From assembly GCF_001949145.1 (NCBI RefSeq), contig NW_019091446.1, forward strand, positions 634,454-698,453: 64,000 nt of DNA, given 5' to 3'. The translations under genes were made by a program, and so were the position numbers. Below are positions 1 to 44,964 of this stretch, piece by piece; within the stretch, counting starts at the first letter, position 1; the number at the start of each line of letters is the position of its first letter. The DNA is from Acanthaster planci. Lineage: Eukaryota > Echinodermata > Asteroidea > Valvatida > Acanthasteridae. The notes below the pieces were generated by a model. That model was not told the origin of the DNA. It saw only the letters and a list, made by a program, of their open reading frames with translations, and did not search any database.

Positions 1-63
1 AAACTGTAACCATATTTCCACCCATACTCATAGCTGTCCATACAAGCACAGCAGCACAGGTTG

Positions 64-848
64 GGGGGTATCAGGCCTCAACATTAAGTTGTTCAACTAC
101 TTGTCCGTCGAGCAAGTAGCACTGAAAATTTACTTGCCCGAGGTACGATTTTACTTGTTCAAACCCTGGTTTAGTTGCTCTTTGCTTCCTGGGACGATAA
201 GTTCCTTCTTCACCACAATATACATCACCCCCAACTATTGCGTGTGTGCAGAGAGTGCACAGGACTCTGATGCATCATTCATACAAGTGTAGGGAACGGT
301 AATTATTTCTTAACCACTCAACCATTTCGCCTGGTGTCATATATGCGGAAAGTACAGACACAAGTACATGTACCAGGCCAAATTCACTTATGTTGAAGTC
401 ACAGCCACATGTAAACAGTCTTCGAGCTTCATGGCTTCCAGCTGTCAAACCTCCACTGTGCCACACGTGCATTAACCTATGAGGTTTGGTACCCAGACAC
501 AAGGGTATTTTACAGTATTTGTGTACGCATTTTCCCTTGTGTGGAAAGGTACCCTGCTAAATGTACAACGTGCATATCCCTAACACTCCCAAATCCTCCA
601 TGTACGTAACGATGCAAAAAATCATTGTGCACCACATAGCTGTTTACTTTTTACCACGTTTTATAAGCTTTTGTAAAGAGGAAAAAAAGCAAATCAAAGG
701 TAAATTTGCTGACTGTTATTCTTGGCCACAAAAAGGACACTTATTTCAAGAAAAAGTGCCTGTTCATCATGCAATTTGTCCTTAATTTTTATACTAGCCC
801 AAAAGAAGAAATTACTTGTCCCAGGCAATGTTGAGGCCTGGGGAGTAT
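64..848. mobile_element. hAT-like non-autonomous element with 8-bp target duplication
   Basis: The element runs from 72 to 840. The left end reads CAGGCCTCAACATT (72-85) and the right end is its exact reverse complement, AATGTTGAGGCCTG (827-840). The flanking octamers GGGGGTAT (64-71) and GGGAGTAT (841-848) match at 7 of 8 positions, as expected of an aged 8-bp target-site duplication. Ends beginning CAG with 8-bp duplications are typical of hAT transposons. No transposase reading frame is visible in the 769 bp, so it would be non-autonomous. The superfamily assignment is inferred from the ends and duplication only. Confidence 0.7.
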
Positions 849-1082
849 ATGCTCAGTGGTTGCCGGGGTTTTGTGACTCCTGATCATTGGGTCAGGAGGC
901 AAGTCACTAATCCTCTGCTTGCCTCGCTCCACCCATGAGACATCAAGAGACACCTCTGGACAGTACAGGTTGCATGTGTGCTGACGTAAGCTGCTGAAAT
1001 AGGTCTTAAGGATCAATGAATGGGGTAATAATAATTGGACTAGCACCTCGAGCGGTTGATTACTAGCGGCTGACCACTGCAG
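849..1082. other. Sequence upstream of the ENDOU exon, no gene seen
   Basis: No exon, signal-peptide exon or cysteine-rich somatomedin-B exon could be recognised here on either strand. Confidence 0.4.
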
Positions 1083-4000
1083 ATGTTGATGGAAAAAAGG
1101 TTAGATTTTGATGAGTTTTTAAGGATTTCTGAATCTTGTTCTGCTCCCAGACAGGCCCCTTTCAGAACAGACTGCGAAGTGACTGCCATCTGCCAGAAAT
1201 TATGGGACAGCGACGTGAACTGCCTGATGCCCGGGGAGCACTATGAGCTGGATCCCCAGGGCTACACCTTCTACAGCAACCAGGGCAAGAAGGACCAAGC
1301 CAAGAGACCCCTCTTCAAGTGGGTGGACAAGGATGCCCTGGAAAGGCCCACGTACAAGAGTGAGTCGGTCCTGCTTGATCCACAGCGTTTCCCCAGGGTA
1401 ACATTGAATCCGCATTTGGTGGAGTATCGACAGAGTGGTGGACATGATCGCTGTACACTCAGACCCCATCTATCCCACCTTGCAGAGCCTCGATCTGACA
1501 GCTTTACACATTAGATATAGCCAATTCAGTGATTCCCGTCTATGTTGCTTTGTAATTTTGCGCGTGTTGCCTCAGCTCTTATGCCATGCGATTGGACAAT
1601 TAGTTCAAAAGCTGCGTTGATGCGATCCTGATGCGATTCTACAAGCTGCCGTTCGAGGCTGTGCATGCCTATGGTGGCAGCGTGCAAAGAGCAGATAAAC
1701 ACGATTCTTTGCCAACTTTTGGCTGAGAAACATTTTCAGGTTGTGAATGGTACCCGGCACAATGCTCCCAAAATGAGTGGAGGACATCCCAAGTATGCAG
1801 ATACAATTTGGAATATGGCCGTTTCACAGAAGTGCACTACAAAGAGTTTGCAACGCGTTGGCCAATCACGATCCGCAAAAGTTGTCGATCCAATGCGCAT
1901 TTAGAAAGTCTCGACAAATTTCGAGCATTGTGATTGGCCAATGGGATGCAAACTCTTGGTGGTGCCTTATTGTGAAACAGCCGTATTCATCTGCGTCTAG
2001 TGCTTCAGTCTGGCATGTTTGACAGACACAGTTTTTCATATTGGTAGTTGCAGCCCATGGCAGCAGATTTATCTGTTCTTGAGTCAAGCACTGTTTGTTT
2101 CTCCTCACCAAGGTATTAATGGTCATCTGTTTATTACCACTGTGGTTGATATATTCAATCACCTGTAATTACCACATCTACAATTACATACATGTACATA
2201 GGAACTACATTACCCCTAACCCTTCAGGGCATTTTGGCAAGCAACCCTGTCACATGCATCAGTCAGCATCATTTTGCAAAGTGGCTTGCCTGCCCAGTGC
2301 AACAAGATTCAACAGGTCAACTCTCTCGAAATCCAAACAGCCTGGGAGTCTGTGGTTGTCAGTCACCACAAGATCCAACAGGTCAACTCTCCCTCAAGGG
2401 GCCCAACAGCCTGGGAGTCTGTGGTTGTCAATCACCACAAGATCCAACAGTGGCATTGTTCAGTGGGATTAGTTCATATTGTTTCAACATGGCCAGTCTG
2501 TTGGCTGCTCTTGATTGCCCAGTGCAACAAAGTGTATCAGACTTTTGACATGTGCTGCACTTTGCTGCGGCTGGCAAGGTTAGGGTTAATCAAGGGCTTT
2601 TCCCCCAAATTTGGTTTCGTCCTTTGCTTTCGGCTTCAACCTCACAACCTTTTGGCAATGTTGAGATCCGCCTGCTTGATTCAGATCATAAGGCCAAATT
2701 TTGCAGTGGTTTTATTTGGTTCCAAACCATGACAGTTTGAAAATATTTCTGGATCCTGAAATGAAACTTAAAGCCAGAATTTTGAACACAGGCCCTTTTG
2801 AGGACTCTGATAGCACATCTCCAGGTATAGTTGGAGTTGAATATTTACCAAAACTCAGTGGCTCTTTTTGCTTGACTTACGACTCACCAATGAGATGATG
2901 AGGATTTGTTCAAGTGTTTTTCTGCCTTGAGCAGAAGCGCCCCCTTATCAGTTGAAAAGAGTCAATGTTGGTTGGGAATGTTCATTTTGTTGGTAGTGAT
3001 GCCACTGTAATGTGTGTATTTCATAGTTGTTTGTGAACCAGCAAAGTGCAGCTCCTATCAAAGGAGCCTGCTTTGCTAGGAAAATTACACCCTCTCGTGG
3101 TCCAGCTCGGGGCTCATAATATCAAACAATCTATGCTGCACTTCATTTCGAACATGCACTGTTTAAATGGGTCATTCCATGAGGTTAGGGCACAATTTGT
3201 GACGGTGTCCTTGTTACATCGGTAAGTTTTACCACCTGTCATGACCTTTAGAGTAGGTCATTTACTCTATAAAAATAACACACCTTTGTATTCAGCCTTG
3301 CACGATGCACATGTATAACAATGTCATTTGGGAATCCACATGCAGGGAAATAGCTGTTCATTTTACGGAAGCCGTGTAACAATGGACACCGTTACAAATT
3401 GTGCCCCAAACTCATGGAATGACCCAAATACCAAACTGGCTTATTGGCAGCTGACTCTGTCACTGGTACTGTTGACTGCTAGTGTCAAGGTTGCACTAAG
3501 TGTCTGGCAGGGTTTGTAAGGTTTAAAAGCACTGTTTGGATGGATGCATGCTGGATGCAATGTATACAGTCATTTTGACAGCGCATCAACGATCATATTT
3601 GTGTAATATCTGTTTTTTTCTAAGGCTTCATAGCCCTTCTTGACAACTATGAGACAGCCACAGGAGTATCTGAGGTAGTGACACCAGAAGAGATAAGAGA
3701 AAATAAAGTGTTCTTGAATGAGATCATGAAAACAAAAGTAAGTCTTACCCTAAGTCTTGCCCGAATGTTAGTGCCATATTAGATTTTTTGTCTGGTTCAG
3801 TTTGGATGAAAAATTCTGTTCACTGTTCTATCATAAGGCATTCACTCTTAACTGAGATGGTTTAATCTTAAATTCCAGGCCCTGTTGTCAGTAGCCACTC
3901 TGTTAGATTTTGATCATACATGTACATGTATGTTTTGAATGGCACTAATTGAGTTCACTTGATTACATGTCTGGAGTACATGAAACGAGCATGGAAAGTT

Positions 4001-6728
4001 GTTAAGAAATGACATCAAATCATAACAATGAATTTTTCCACAAATTATTTGTCATCTTGTTTGTTTTTTATTTGTACCCTCATTTTGTCTTAACATGGAC
4101 AATTCCTATTTCATCCTACTGAGTTTTACAAAGTTGTTTCTCGTCTGTAATTCCCTGGTAAAATCTTAATAAATGACCGTAAGCCTTTAAAACGTCCATA
4201 AGTTAATTTGAAAAAGACTCAAAAATGCATGATTTATTCAGTTTGTTTCCTCAACACTTCCAGGGGTAGTTGCTGGAATTTGCTGCATTTTAAACCTTTT
4301 TTCTTCTTTGGTTTCTTTTGGGTTTGTTTTACAAAATAAGGTGATGAAGGAGGCTCACCACTATCTAGTCCAAAAGTTCCCTTCCAAGATTCCCAAGGAC
4401 GACCTGGACTTCAAGAAACTGTTGTATAAAGTCTGGTTTAACCTGTACCCAAGAACCAAAGGGATGAGGGGCAAGTAAGTTTATCAGGCTGTGGCTGTGG
4501 ATCTCACAAAGACGGTGAGGAGTTGTTGGAAAGGATTGAATGGAACATGTCAGGCCCGCTTACTGTTTCCATGTCTGGGTGTTTTTCCGGTATACTACTT
4601 GTACGGCAAGCTGTCTCATGTATGTGGTTTGTAAACGAAACAGTAGTCACCCACAGTAAGTAGAGAATTGCAACCCGCACGGATAACCTATCCAGTATGT
4701 TGATTATGTCTGTTTGCATTTGACACCACACGCTTTACAGGAGCTCAAGCTTTTGCTGGAAGCATTATCATAAAAATGTATCAGAAGTGACTGGATCTCT
4801 TGGAATGAGTCTCAGGGCTCTAGTTCATTTTTGTTAGGCTCTGTCACAAATTTTCGATCCAATTTTGCATTTTTACTGAAGTACCGAGACAGACATGTTT
4901 CATAAAACAAAGCTGATCATTGTTGCCCGTCATCAGACCTGGCGATTCATCTGGGTTTGAACACGTATTTGTCGGTGAGAGCAAGGACGGTGAGGTGACT
5001 GGCTTTCACAACTGGATCCAGTTCTACCTTCAGGAGAAGGCCGGCAATGTGGACTACAAGGGCTGGGTACCCCCAAGGGGAAAGGTATGTACCCATGAGC
5101 ATCTAGGGGGCAAGGGGGACACCCCCATCCACCCCGACTCTAAGAAAAAAGCAAAAAAAAAATGAAAAGGGGGAAAGAAGAAGGAAGGTAAGAGAAACAA
5201 AAAAGGGCGAAAGGATACGGAGATCAGCCAATCGCTTGAAAATACCTCGGGAGTCGACTCCCTTTCAGTGTTGGTGGTTTATCAGTGTTTTGCTCAGAAG
5301 TACCCCTCTGGAGAACATCTTTGTGATGCCCATTTATGTACCTTGGGAGCAAGGAACAAAGGCCATCACGACCCGTCCTGTTAAGAAACAGACCAAGTTA
5401 TTATTCAAATGAGTGTTCGTGTTGATACCCACGTTGGAAAAGCAAATTCTAAAACCAATCAAAGAACTGTGTTTGTGATGTTTGTTTGACAATTTGTACA
5501 CTAAAAATCCCACTCTGTCTTAGTGAAATCTGTTCACTTCCAAGTTGGCAACATTAGTAATGCTGTTTGTATCGCGACCTCCGGTCATGATCTTTGGCTG
5601 TTTGTGGTATAGGTTTGGATCCACATCCAGAGCTTGTTATCAATTTTTTATTAGACAATGTAAAACTGGTGTAACTTAAGTTTGTGACCCATATTGTGAT
5701 ACAAATCATATCGTGTCCCGATAATCACAACATGTGGGTGTTGAATTAAAAAAAACCAATAGCATCAATGAGCGTTTACTCATCAACACTCTAATAGTCA
5801 AAGTCTACGTTCAGGAAAATGGCTTCTGTTTATATCATGCTACACCAAAAGCATTGTTACATCACAGCTCCATCTCAACTGGTTCTCTCGTGACTGCATG
5901 GGCTGTGATCTGAAAATGCTGATTGAATTCTTATGTGAACTGTCTGCCACAGAGAGTGAAAAGAGGAGAGTCCCAAGAGAACAAACGCCTGATGAGTTTG
6001 CAGTTCACATGGAAGGGTAACATCAAACCTGTCGGCAGCTCCTTCATTGGCACTAGCCCTGAGTTTGAGGTAAATCCACATTTCTTACTAATCGCCCCCT
6101 TACTTGAAAACAACATAAATGGCGAGCCAATTGTCTGTTTCGTGCCCTCTTTTACAGTCGAAAAAAGACCCCATAATTTAAGGACCAGGAACAGTCTGCT
6201 CACATTCCCAGGCGTACATAATGTGCATTAAACAGACAAACGGCAAGTGCCATCCAATGAAGTGCAATGTTGGCTCGGCATGCTGGACCACAGGAAAGAG
6301 TGTTACTAAGTGGCAAAGTACACCCTTTCATGTACCCATTCGTCCTTTAGAGGATATGTCAAAGATTTCAGTGGCCCAAAACCCATTGAAGCAATGCTTG
6401 GGACTTTAGGGACAGCACACATGTAATACTTGCAGAGCAGGTTAGGATCGTTACAGTTTTCAGCACACGAGGCACATGTGTTTGCCACCCAAATCAGTCG
6501 ACAGCCACGTGATGACCGTCCCTCTTCTTTACTTAAGTAATCCAACTTTCTGTCCCTGTCTTGAATCCCACACAGATGGCCCTCTACACAGTACTGTACT
6601 TTCTAGGCAAGAGAAGCTGCATGATTGAGCTGGATGAATACGACTTGGAAATCACCGTCCACACCTTTGACAGGCAGCCCATGGACATCCTGAGCAGTTC
6701 GTATCCGACAATAATCAACACTGATTAA
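1083..6728 (+). CDS. ENDOU: ENDOU-type poly(U)-specific endoribonuclease (XendoU family), 3' part, six coding exons
   Basis: XendoU-family enzymes are metal-dependent endoribonucleases that cut at uridines and leave 2',3'-cyclic phosphates; animal members are secreted or intracellular. The coding exons are 1151-1359 (or from an ATG at 1083), 3625-3737, 4341-4474, 4937-5084, 5953-6069 and 6576-6728, and they join in frame. Family landmarks occur in order: [12 protein letters not shown] and PLFKWVD in exon 1; FLNEIMKT across exon 2; a [17 protein letters not shown] helix in exon 3; [10 protein letters not shown] and [10 protein letters not shown] in exon 4, carrying the two catalytic histidines; and [17 protein letters not shown] in exon 5, carrying the catalytic lysine. 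The last exon gives the C-terminal beta strands and a TAA stop at 6726-6728. The whole catalytic domain appears intact. No signal peptide or SMB domain is visible, so either the 5' exons lie outside the window or this is a short intracellular form. It lies about 4.3 kb upstream of MIB1 on the same strand. Confidence 0.9.
1151..1359 (+). CDS. ENDOU: ENDOU coding exon A (first visible)
   Basis: A strong acceptor (TTGTTCTGCTCCCAG, ending at 1150) opens the exon and a GTGAGT donor follows 1359. The frame encodes the start of the XendoU domain, from [20 protein letters not shown] to RPTYK. An alternative start is the ATG at 1083, in the same frame and preceded by an in-frame TGA at 1071, which would add 23 residues. 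That extension looks less like the family. The exon ends at phase 1. Confidence 0.82.
1797..1994. repeat. Foldback element in ENDOU intron
   Basis: An imperfect inverted repeat of about 70 bp per arm. Left-arm landmarks are GCAGAT, GTTTCACA, AAGAGTTTGCA and TTGGCCAATCAC. The right arm carries their complements in reverse order (GTGATTGGCCAA, TGCAAACTCTT, TGTGAAAC, ATCTGC). About 60 bp separate the arms. It has the shape of a MITE; no target duplication was confirmed. Confidence 0.55.
2287..2560. repeat. Imperfect tandem duplication, unit about 66-69 bp
   Basis: AACAGGTCAACTCTC recurs at 2311 and 2377, and CCTGGGAGTCTGTGGTTGTC recurs at 2341 and 2410. A partial third unit with CCCAGTGCAACAA lies near 2518. 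Overlapping open frames here result from the repeat and are not genes. Confidence 0.7.
3169..3425. mobile_element. 257-bp MITE, copy 1 of the GGGTCATTCC family
   Basis: The terminal inverted repeats extend about 50 bp: the left end starts GGGTCATTCCATGAGGTTAG and the right end closes with CTCATGGAATGACCC. Both arms carry the block CACAATTTGTGACGGTGTCC or its complement. The element is flanked by AAAT on both sides, a possible 4-bp target duplication. A homologous 258-bp copy lies at 30422-30679. No coding capacity. Confidence 0.75.
3625..3737 (+). CDS. ENDOU: ENDOU coding exon B
   Basis: Acceptor TTTTTTTCTAAG before 3625 and donor GTAAGT after 3737. Joined to exon A, the A plus GC gives Ser and the frame reads [17 protein letters not shown] through FLNEIMKTK, a conserved family stretch. 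Ends at phase 0. Confidence 0.88.
4341..4474 (+). CDS. ENDOU: ENDOU coding exon C
   Basis: The acceptor ends at 4340 and the donor is GTAAGT after 4474. Encodes [14 protein letters not shown], then [19 protein letters not shown], the helical part of the catalytic domain. Ends at phase 2, with AA completed to Lys by the next exon. Confidence 0.9.
4937..5084 (+). CDS. ENDOU: ENDOU coding exon D (two catalytic histidines)
   Basis: Acceptor CATCAG before 4937 and donor GTATGT after 5084. [10 protein letters not shown] and [13 protein letters not shown] contain the His pair of the XendoU active site. Reading past 5084 enters a purine-rich intron. Confidence 0.93.
5135..5218 (+). repeat. Polypurine tract in ENDOU intron
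   Basis: About 80 bases almost entirely A and G, including a run of ten A. Low-complexity sequence, not coding. Confidence 0.6.
5953..6069 (+). CDS. ENDOU: ENDOU coding exon E (catalytic lysine)
   Basis: The acceptor ends at 5952 (CTGCCACAG) and the donor is GTAAAT after 6069. Encodes [18 protein letters not shown] then [10 protein letters not shown]. The lysine in NIKPVGS aligns with the active-site lysine of the family by motif position. Phase 0 at both ends. Confidence 0.92.
6576..6728 (+). CDS. ENDOU: ENDOU terminal coding exon F
   Basis: The acceptor ends at 6575 (ATCCCACACAG). Fifty codons plus TAA encode [15 protein letters not shown] and the C-terminal strands ending [10 protein letters not shown]. 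The intron before it (6070-6575) holds nothing recognised. Confidence 0.9.
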   Translation: MALYTVLYFLGKRSCMIELDEYDLEITVHTFDRQPMDILSSSYPTIINTD

Positions 6729-7469
6729 ATGTTAGCATTGGTCAGTTCTAGCAGCTAGTTTTGGCCCTACTTCATACAGGGTTGCGTCCTTGCGAGATGC
6801 TGGAGGGCCACAAAATGGGGGAGATTCATTAGGCCTGTACGCAGTTGCTGACTGGTCCAAATTAACAGAGGCGGGCTTGTGGGTAAAAAGGTGAACACTC
6901 CCCCTCCTCGTCACCATGCAAGATGCCGGGATTGCTCTAAAATTTCTTTAGTTTGTCGTCTTCCATCAGTCTCACTCCCAGGGTGCTCACAATCTTCAAA
7001 GTGCTGTAACCTTTGAAGTATTACATACCCGTACATGTAGTTGCCAACCTCTACCCTTTCAAGCCGTTAAAAAAAAGACCTTTCCAGGATAATTGCTGGG
7101 GCATACCATATTGTTACTCGTTCCTGCCTTTTTCACAGTCCCTTTTCTTGTCGGTTGGAGCTGTGCGCTTTTCTTCTCTCACTTTAACTCACCAAAAATG
7201 TCCATTGAACTATCATTTTTGGCTGTTCCTCAGCTTATGTGAAGGCTAAGATTACTTAACCACATCGCACCGGGGGCATTTCTGAATGTTGATTCTGCTG
7301 GGACAGGATATTTTTCTTTTTATTCTGTTTTCAAAATTCTTTAAAAATTCATGTCTTCATTAACTGGATACTTGCACCCACATGAAGGCCTGTCTGGTTT
7401 CTACTCTAATTTGACAGACAACATCTATTGGCGCTGGAGTATTTCAGCCAGGCGGTGTTACATAGTTTT

Positions 7470-7800
7470 CATTTGTTCACAAAACTGGCACGGTGCACTG
7501 CTGAGGTCTTTTCAATAGGGGCCAGATTAGCATGCAGCGGTACTCTGTGGCTCATCGCTGCAGTGGTGGAGTGGTGGTAATCCACTCACACTGAATGCCC
7601 CAAACAGTGGTATACTGTTTCAAGAAATGCTGGATTATCTCCACTATTGAGAGTGAAATAATGTTGGTAATTCCTAGCACCCTGGTCTTTTGTTACGAGT
7701 ATGGTCTTTTGTTACAAGGTCCAGTTCCTTTTGTCCAATTTCGGAGACCCCAGCTATGCATATAAACAATACATGCCCAAACCAGGCTCCCCGGCACCAA
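7470..7800 (+). repeat. Dispersed repeat, copy A (inverted partner at 20340-20715)
   Basis: Shared blocks with the inverted copy at 20340-20715 include CGGTGCACTGCTGA, ATAGGGGCCAGATTAGCAT, GTGGCTCATCGCTGC, GGTGGTAATCCACTC and CTGGTCTTTTGTT. They occur in the same order once one copy is reverse-complemented, over about 330 bp. Likely an old interspersed element; class unknown. Confidence 0.65.
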
Positions 7801-10451
7801 GTACTTAAGTGTATTTTCATATGTAAAATCATAGATTCATAAAATATTTTCATATTTATAATCATAGATTTATAAAAAGAGAGACTGTTCCTTCATCTCA
7901 GTGAAAAAAAAAAACCAATGGGCTGTTGATGTTTTCTTGTAAGAGCATTCATGTTTATGTTCAGAGTCACTGACCGCCATTTGGAGGACTGAATGCCGGT
8001 CACTGGACTGCAATGTTTGCCCTTTTGTCAGTCGGATATATACGGACAGTTGGGAATATCAGTTAAATGTTTGGGCCTTTTTGTTATTCTTTTACACATT
8101 TAAATGAATTTGGACCCATTCTTAATTTATTGTAGGTTTGTGTAATCCAACACTTTAGCAATACAAGGGAATTTAGATGTAGATTTGGCTTTATAAAACA
8201 GCTAACCAAATGAAAACTAGATATACAAAGTATGCATGACCAAACACCCTTTTCTCAAATGTTGATGATTTATATTTAGACACAGGAACTTTGAAAAAAG
8301 TTTTGGTATATGTGTATTGAAAAATAAAAAAGTAATATGAAAATGATGGATGTGTCAGTTAAAGTCCTGAACTTTAACTCTGACAGCATCTCGTTGGATG
8401 ATTATCAGCTTATCAACAATCATGTTATTATCCAATCACCCTTTGTCTGCACACCCTTTTGTAATGTGTATGATGTATTTTGGACGCCCAGGGGAAGATT
8501 TCGGAGTAAACTTAACATTAAAAGCACCAGCTAGTTAGAATTTGTCTTTTTCTCTCAAGTTTTTGGGTAAAATAACAATTTTAAGTGAATAGAAAAGCGA
8601 TGTAAGGCAGGTATCAACTGTGGAATGAGATTCAAAGTGTAATTCAGGTCTCTGCAAAGCAGTATAGTTTTTCAAACCTGCAGAATGAATTACTGACATA
8701 TTTTTGTTTCTTAATTGTGTTGGGGAAAAGTACCTGGATTTGAATCTTCTCAATTTAAATAGTACACATAATGCTTTGTTCCATTTTTGGAAAGTTACTG
8801 ACAGTAGGATATGCATCATTCCACAATTTCCTCTTTGCAGCTGACTTGAAACAGATCAATCCAGATTTCATTTTTATCTACTTTGTTATCATTGCCCGGG
8901 GTTTTACTGTCAGTTTGGTGACTGAAACCAGAACTGCGAATATCGTTTGAACTAGATCTTAGGGTCCAGTCTTACAGAGTTATATCTTACAATGCAGCCT
9001 TGATTCAGCCAGTGCATTGTGCTAACTTGTATTTGCCTGTTTCCGACAAGCTGTGCTTGCCAGGCTATGCCCTCGCCTGGCTTCGTTTTTCTATCACATA
9101 CGGGTCAAGTGAAAGTGGATGTGTCTAATTTAGAAGTATTTATTTTCATTGAAGAGAAGTTTATATTCTGAATGTCAGATGTCATTCTCACCTGTGCTGA
9201 GTGTGCAGGCACTGACAGCCAGTGGCAGTGTTACCCTTTCATGTTTTGTCCAGTGATGATGCAGTAATATGGCCCAGCGAACATAAAGTGAATGAAATTC
9301 CTGTCGCCCAGCTACACTTCCTTTCACAATTGTGAAACAGGAGAATTGAGATTTTTGGTAAAGTTCCTATTTAGTAGAGCAATTTGTTGTTGAGACAAAT
9401 CAAAAGTGGTTTTGCCACCACCACTTATTTCCTTTGTCCGTTATACTTTTGTAACTTTTATAACAGTTAGTGTTAATGAGATGAAAGCCAAAGGTTAAAC
9501 GTAGTATCATGTCTACTGCTACATGTATAGTAATCATATTTGCTATTTTTTAAATAGGTTACATATATACACTGCTTGGTGAAATGCCCATGTCTAATGT
9601 CTTAATTTTGTAAAAGTATTAAAAATGGGCAAGTTTTGGATGACTGTGAGAAATTGGAATATCACCTCATTTTACTTCATATTTGTGCTACCTGTGAACA
9701 CTAAATGTACAGGTTTAGTAAATACTAGATTCATCTGCAGCTATGCAGAAAATCCAATTATCAAGATTATAATATTGTCTTCTTGCTATACTGCCCAGTA
9801 TTTTTAAGATTGGTAGTGATTTTAAAATTAACCATTATTCAAATGACATTATTAATGAAGTTAGATCAAAATTTGTTGAAAAACTAGAACATTTTATATT
9901 TCTCTAAATTTAATCTCTGCTGGTCCTCTTGGAATTTCTGTAGTCATCATTGCTGGACAAGTACATACTTTGTCATGTCACTGGCCTTAACTTTTGTTTT
10001 GGTGGTGGGTATAAAACTACAGATTTATTGATATAAATAAATTGGCATGTGGGACTGGGACGATTTTGATAATAAAAGAGCTTTAATTGCATGATGCATT
10101 TATCTCGTCAAATGTATTATTTTCACATATAGTTAGCCTTCAACGTTTACTTCGAACTTGCCCGCAAATGTTGTATGTATTAATTTTGCAGCTCAGTTTG
10201 TGTTATTTTCCTTTTTGGGATTTCCTCTTTCCTTGCACGGTTGGGGGAACTTGGGAAAAAGATCTGAACTCATGGGAAAGTTGGGGCCACGGATCCCACC
10301 AGTGCGAGACCACGACCCGCGAACACATATACGTCAACCTCTGGTCGTTTTTCTGTGGTGGTACAAGAATGCGCTGCCAATTCTTGTGTTTAACAAACGG
10401 ATAGTTCAGGCTAATTTTTGAATCGTATTGAATGTAACAAACCAGATGCGA

Positions 10452-10657
10452 GTCAGAATGTCGACAAAAATAACATCAAATCAGTGCTCTGAAACACGTG
10501 ATTGCCAAGCTTTCGGTAACTGAGTACCTTCTTCAGGGCAAGCAGATTGCCCTTAAGTGCTTGCCGTGAAGAAGGTAGGCCTACTCAGTTACCAAATGCT
10601 CGGCAATCACGTATTTCAGAGCACTGATTGATGTTATAGTCTTGTCGATATTCTGAT
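10452..10657. repeat. Long inverted repeat (206-bp hairpin) upstream of MIB1
   Basis: Two arms of roughly 95 bp are nearly complementary along their whole length. Landmarks: GTCAGAATGTCGACAA, CAGTGCTCTGAAACACGTGA, TTGCC, GGTAACTGAGTA and CTTCTTC on the left, with complements in reverse order on the right ending TTGTCGATATTCTGAT. The loop is around GCAGATTGCCCTTAAGTGC. Probably a MITE. It ends about 345 bp before the MIB1 start codon. Confidence 0.75.
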
Positions 10658-10989
10658 CACGGTGCTACGCAGCCCTTCCATATTCTTAGAAATAGTCAGA
10701 GATGTGGTAATTCCTCATTTAAAATGCATTGAATATTTCTTCAAAAATTGGTGGCCGTAAATATTATTAATGGTGTTATGTGAATTAACACGAACTACAC
10801 GAAGTTTGAATAAAAACCCTTATTGATTCAATGCGTGCATTTTCTATTACAACACCATTTGAATGTCACTAGTTCAAATGTGAAAGTTAGAATTTTTCCC
10901 CTTCCGGATATCCAGAAAAATGGATAGAAAACAGGAACTTCTTTAAAATTTCGATACCGTTTGGCCACCTGAATAGTTTCTGGTTGTAG

Positions 10990-44964
<33,975 letters not shown>

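Noticed and set aside
2095-2732. Overlapping frames of 118-152 codons in ENDOU intron
   Set aside because: They cover a tandem duplication and are in several frames at once with no homology.
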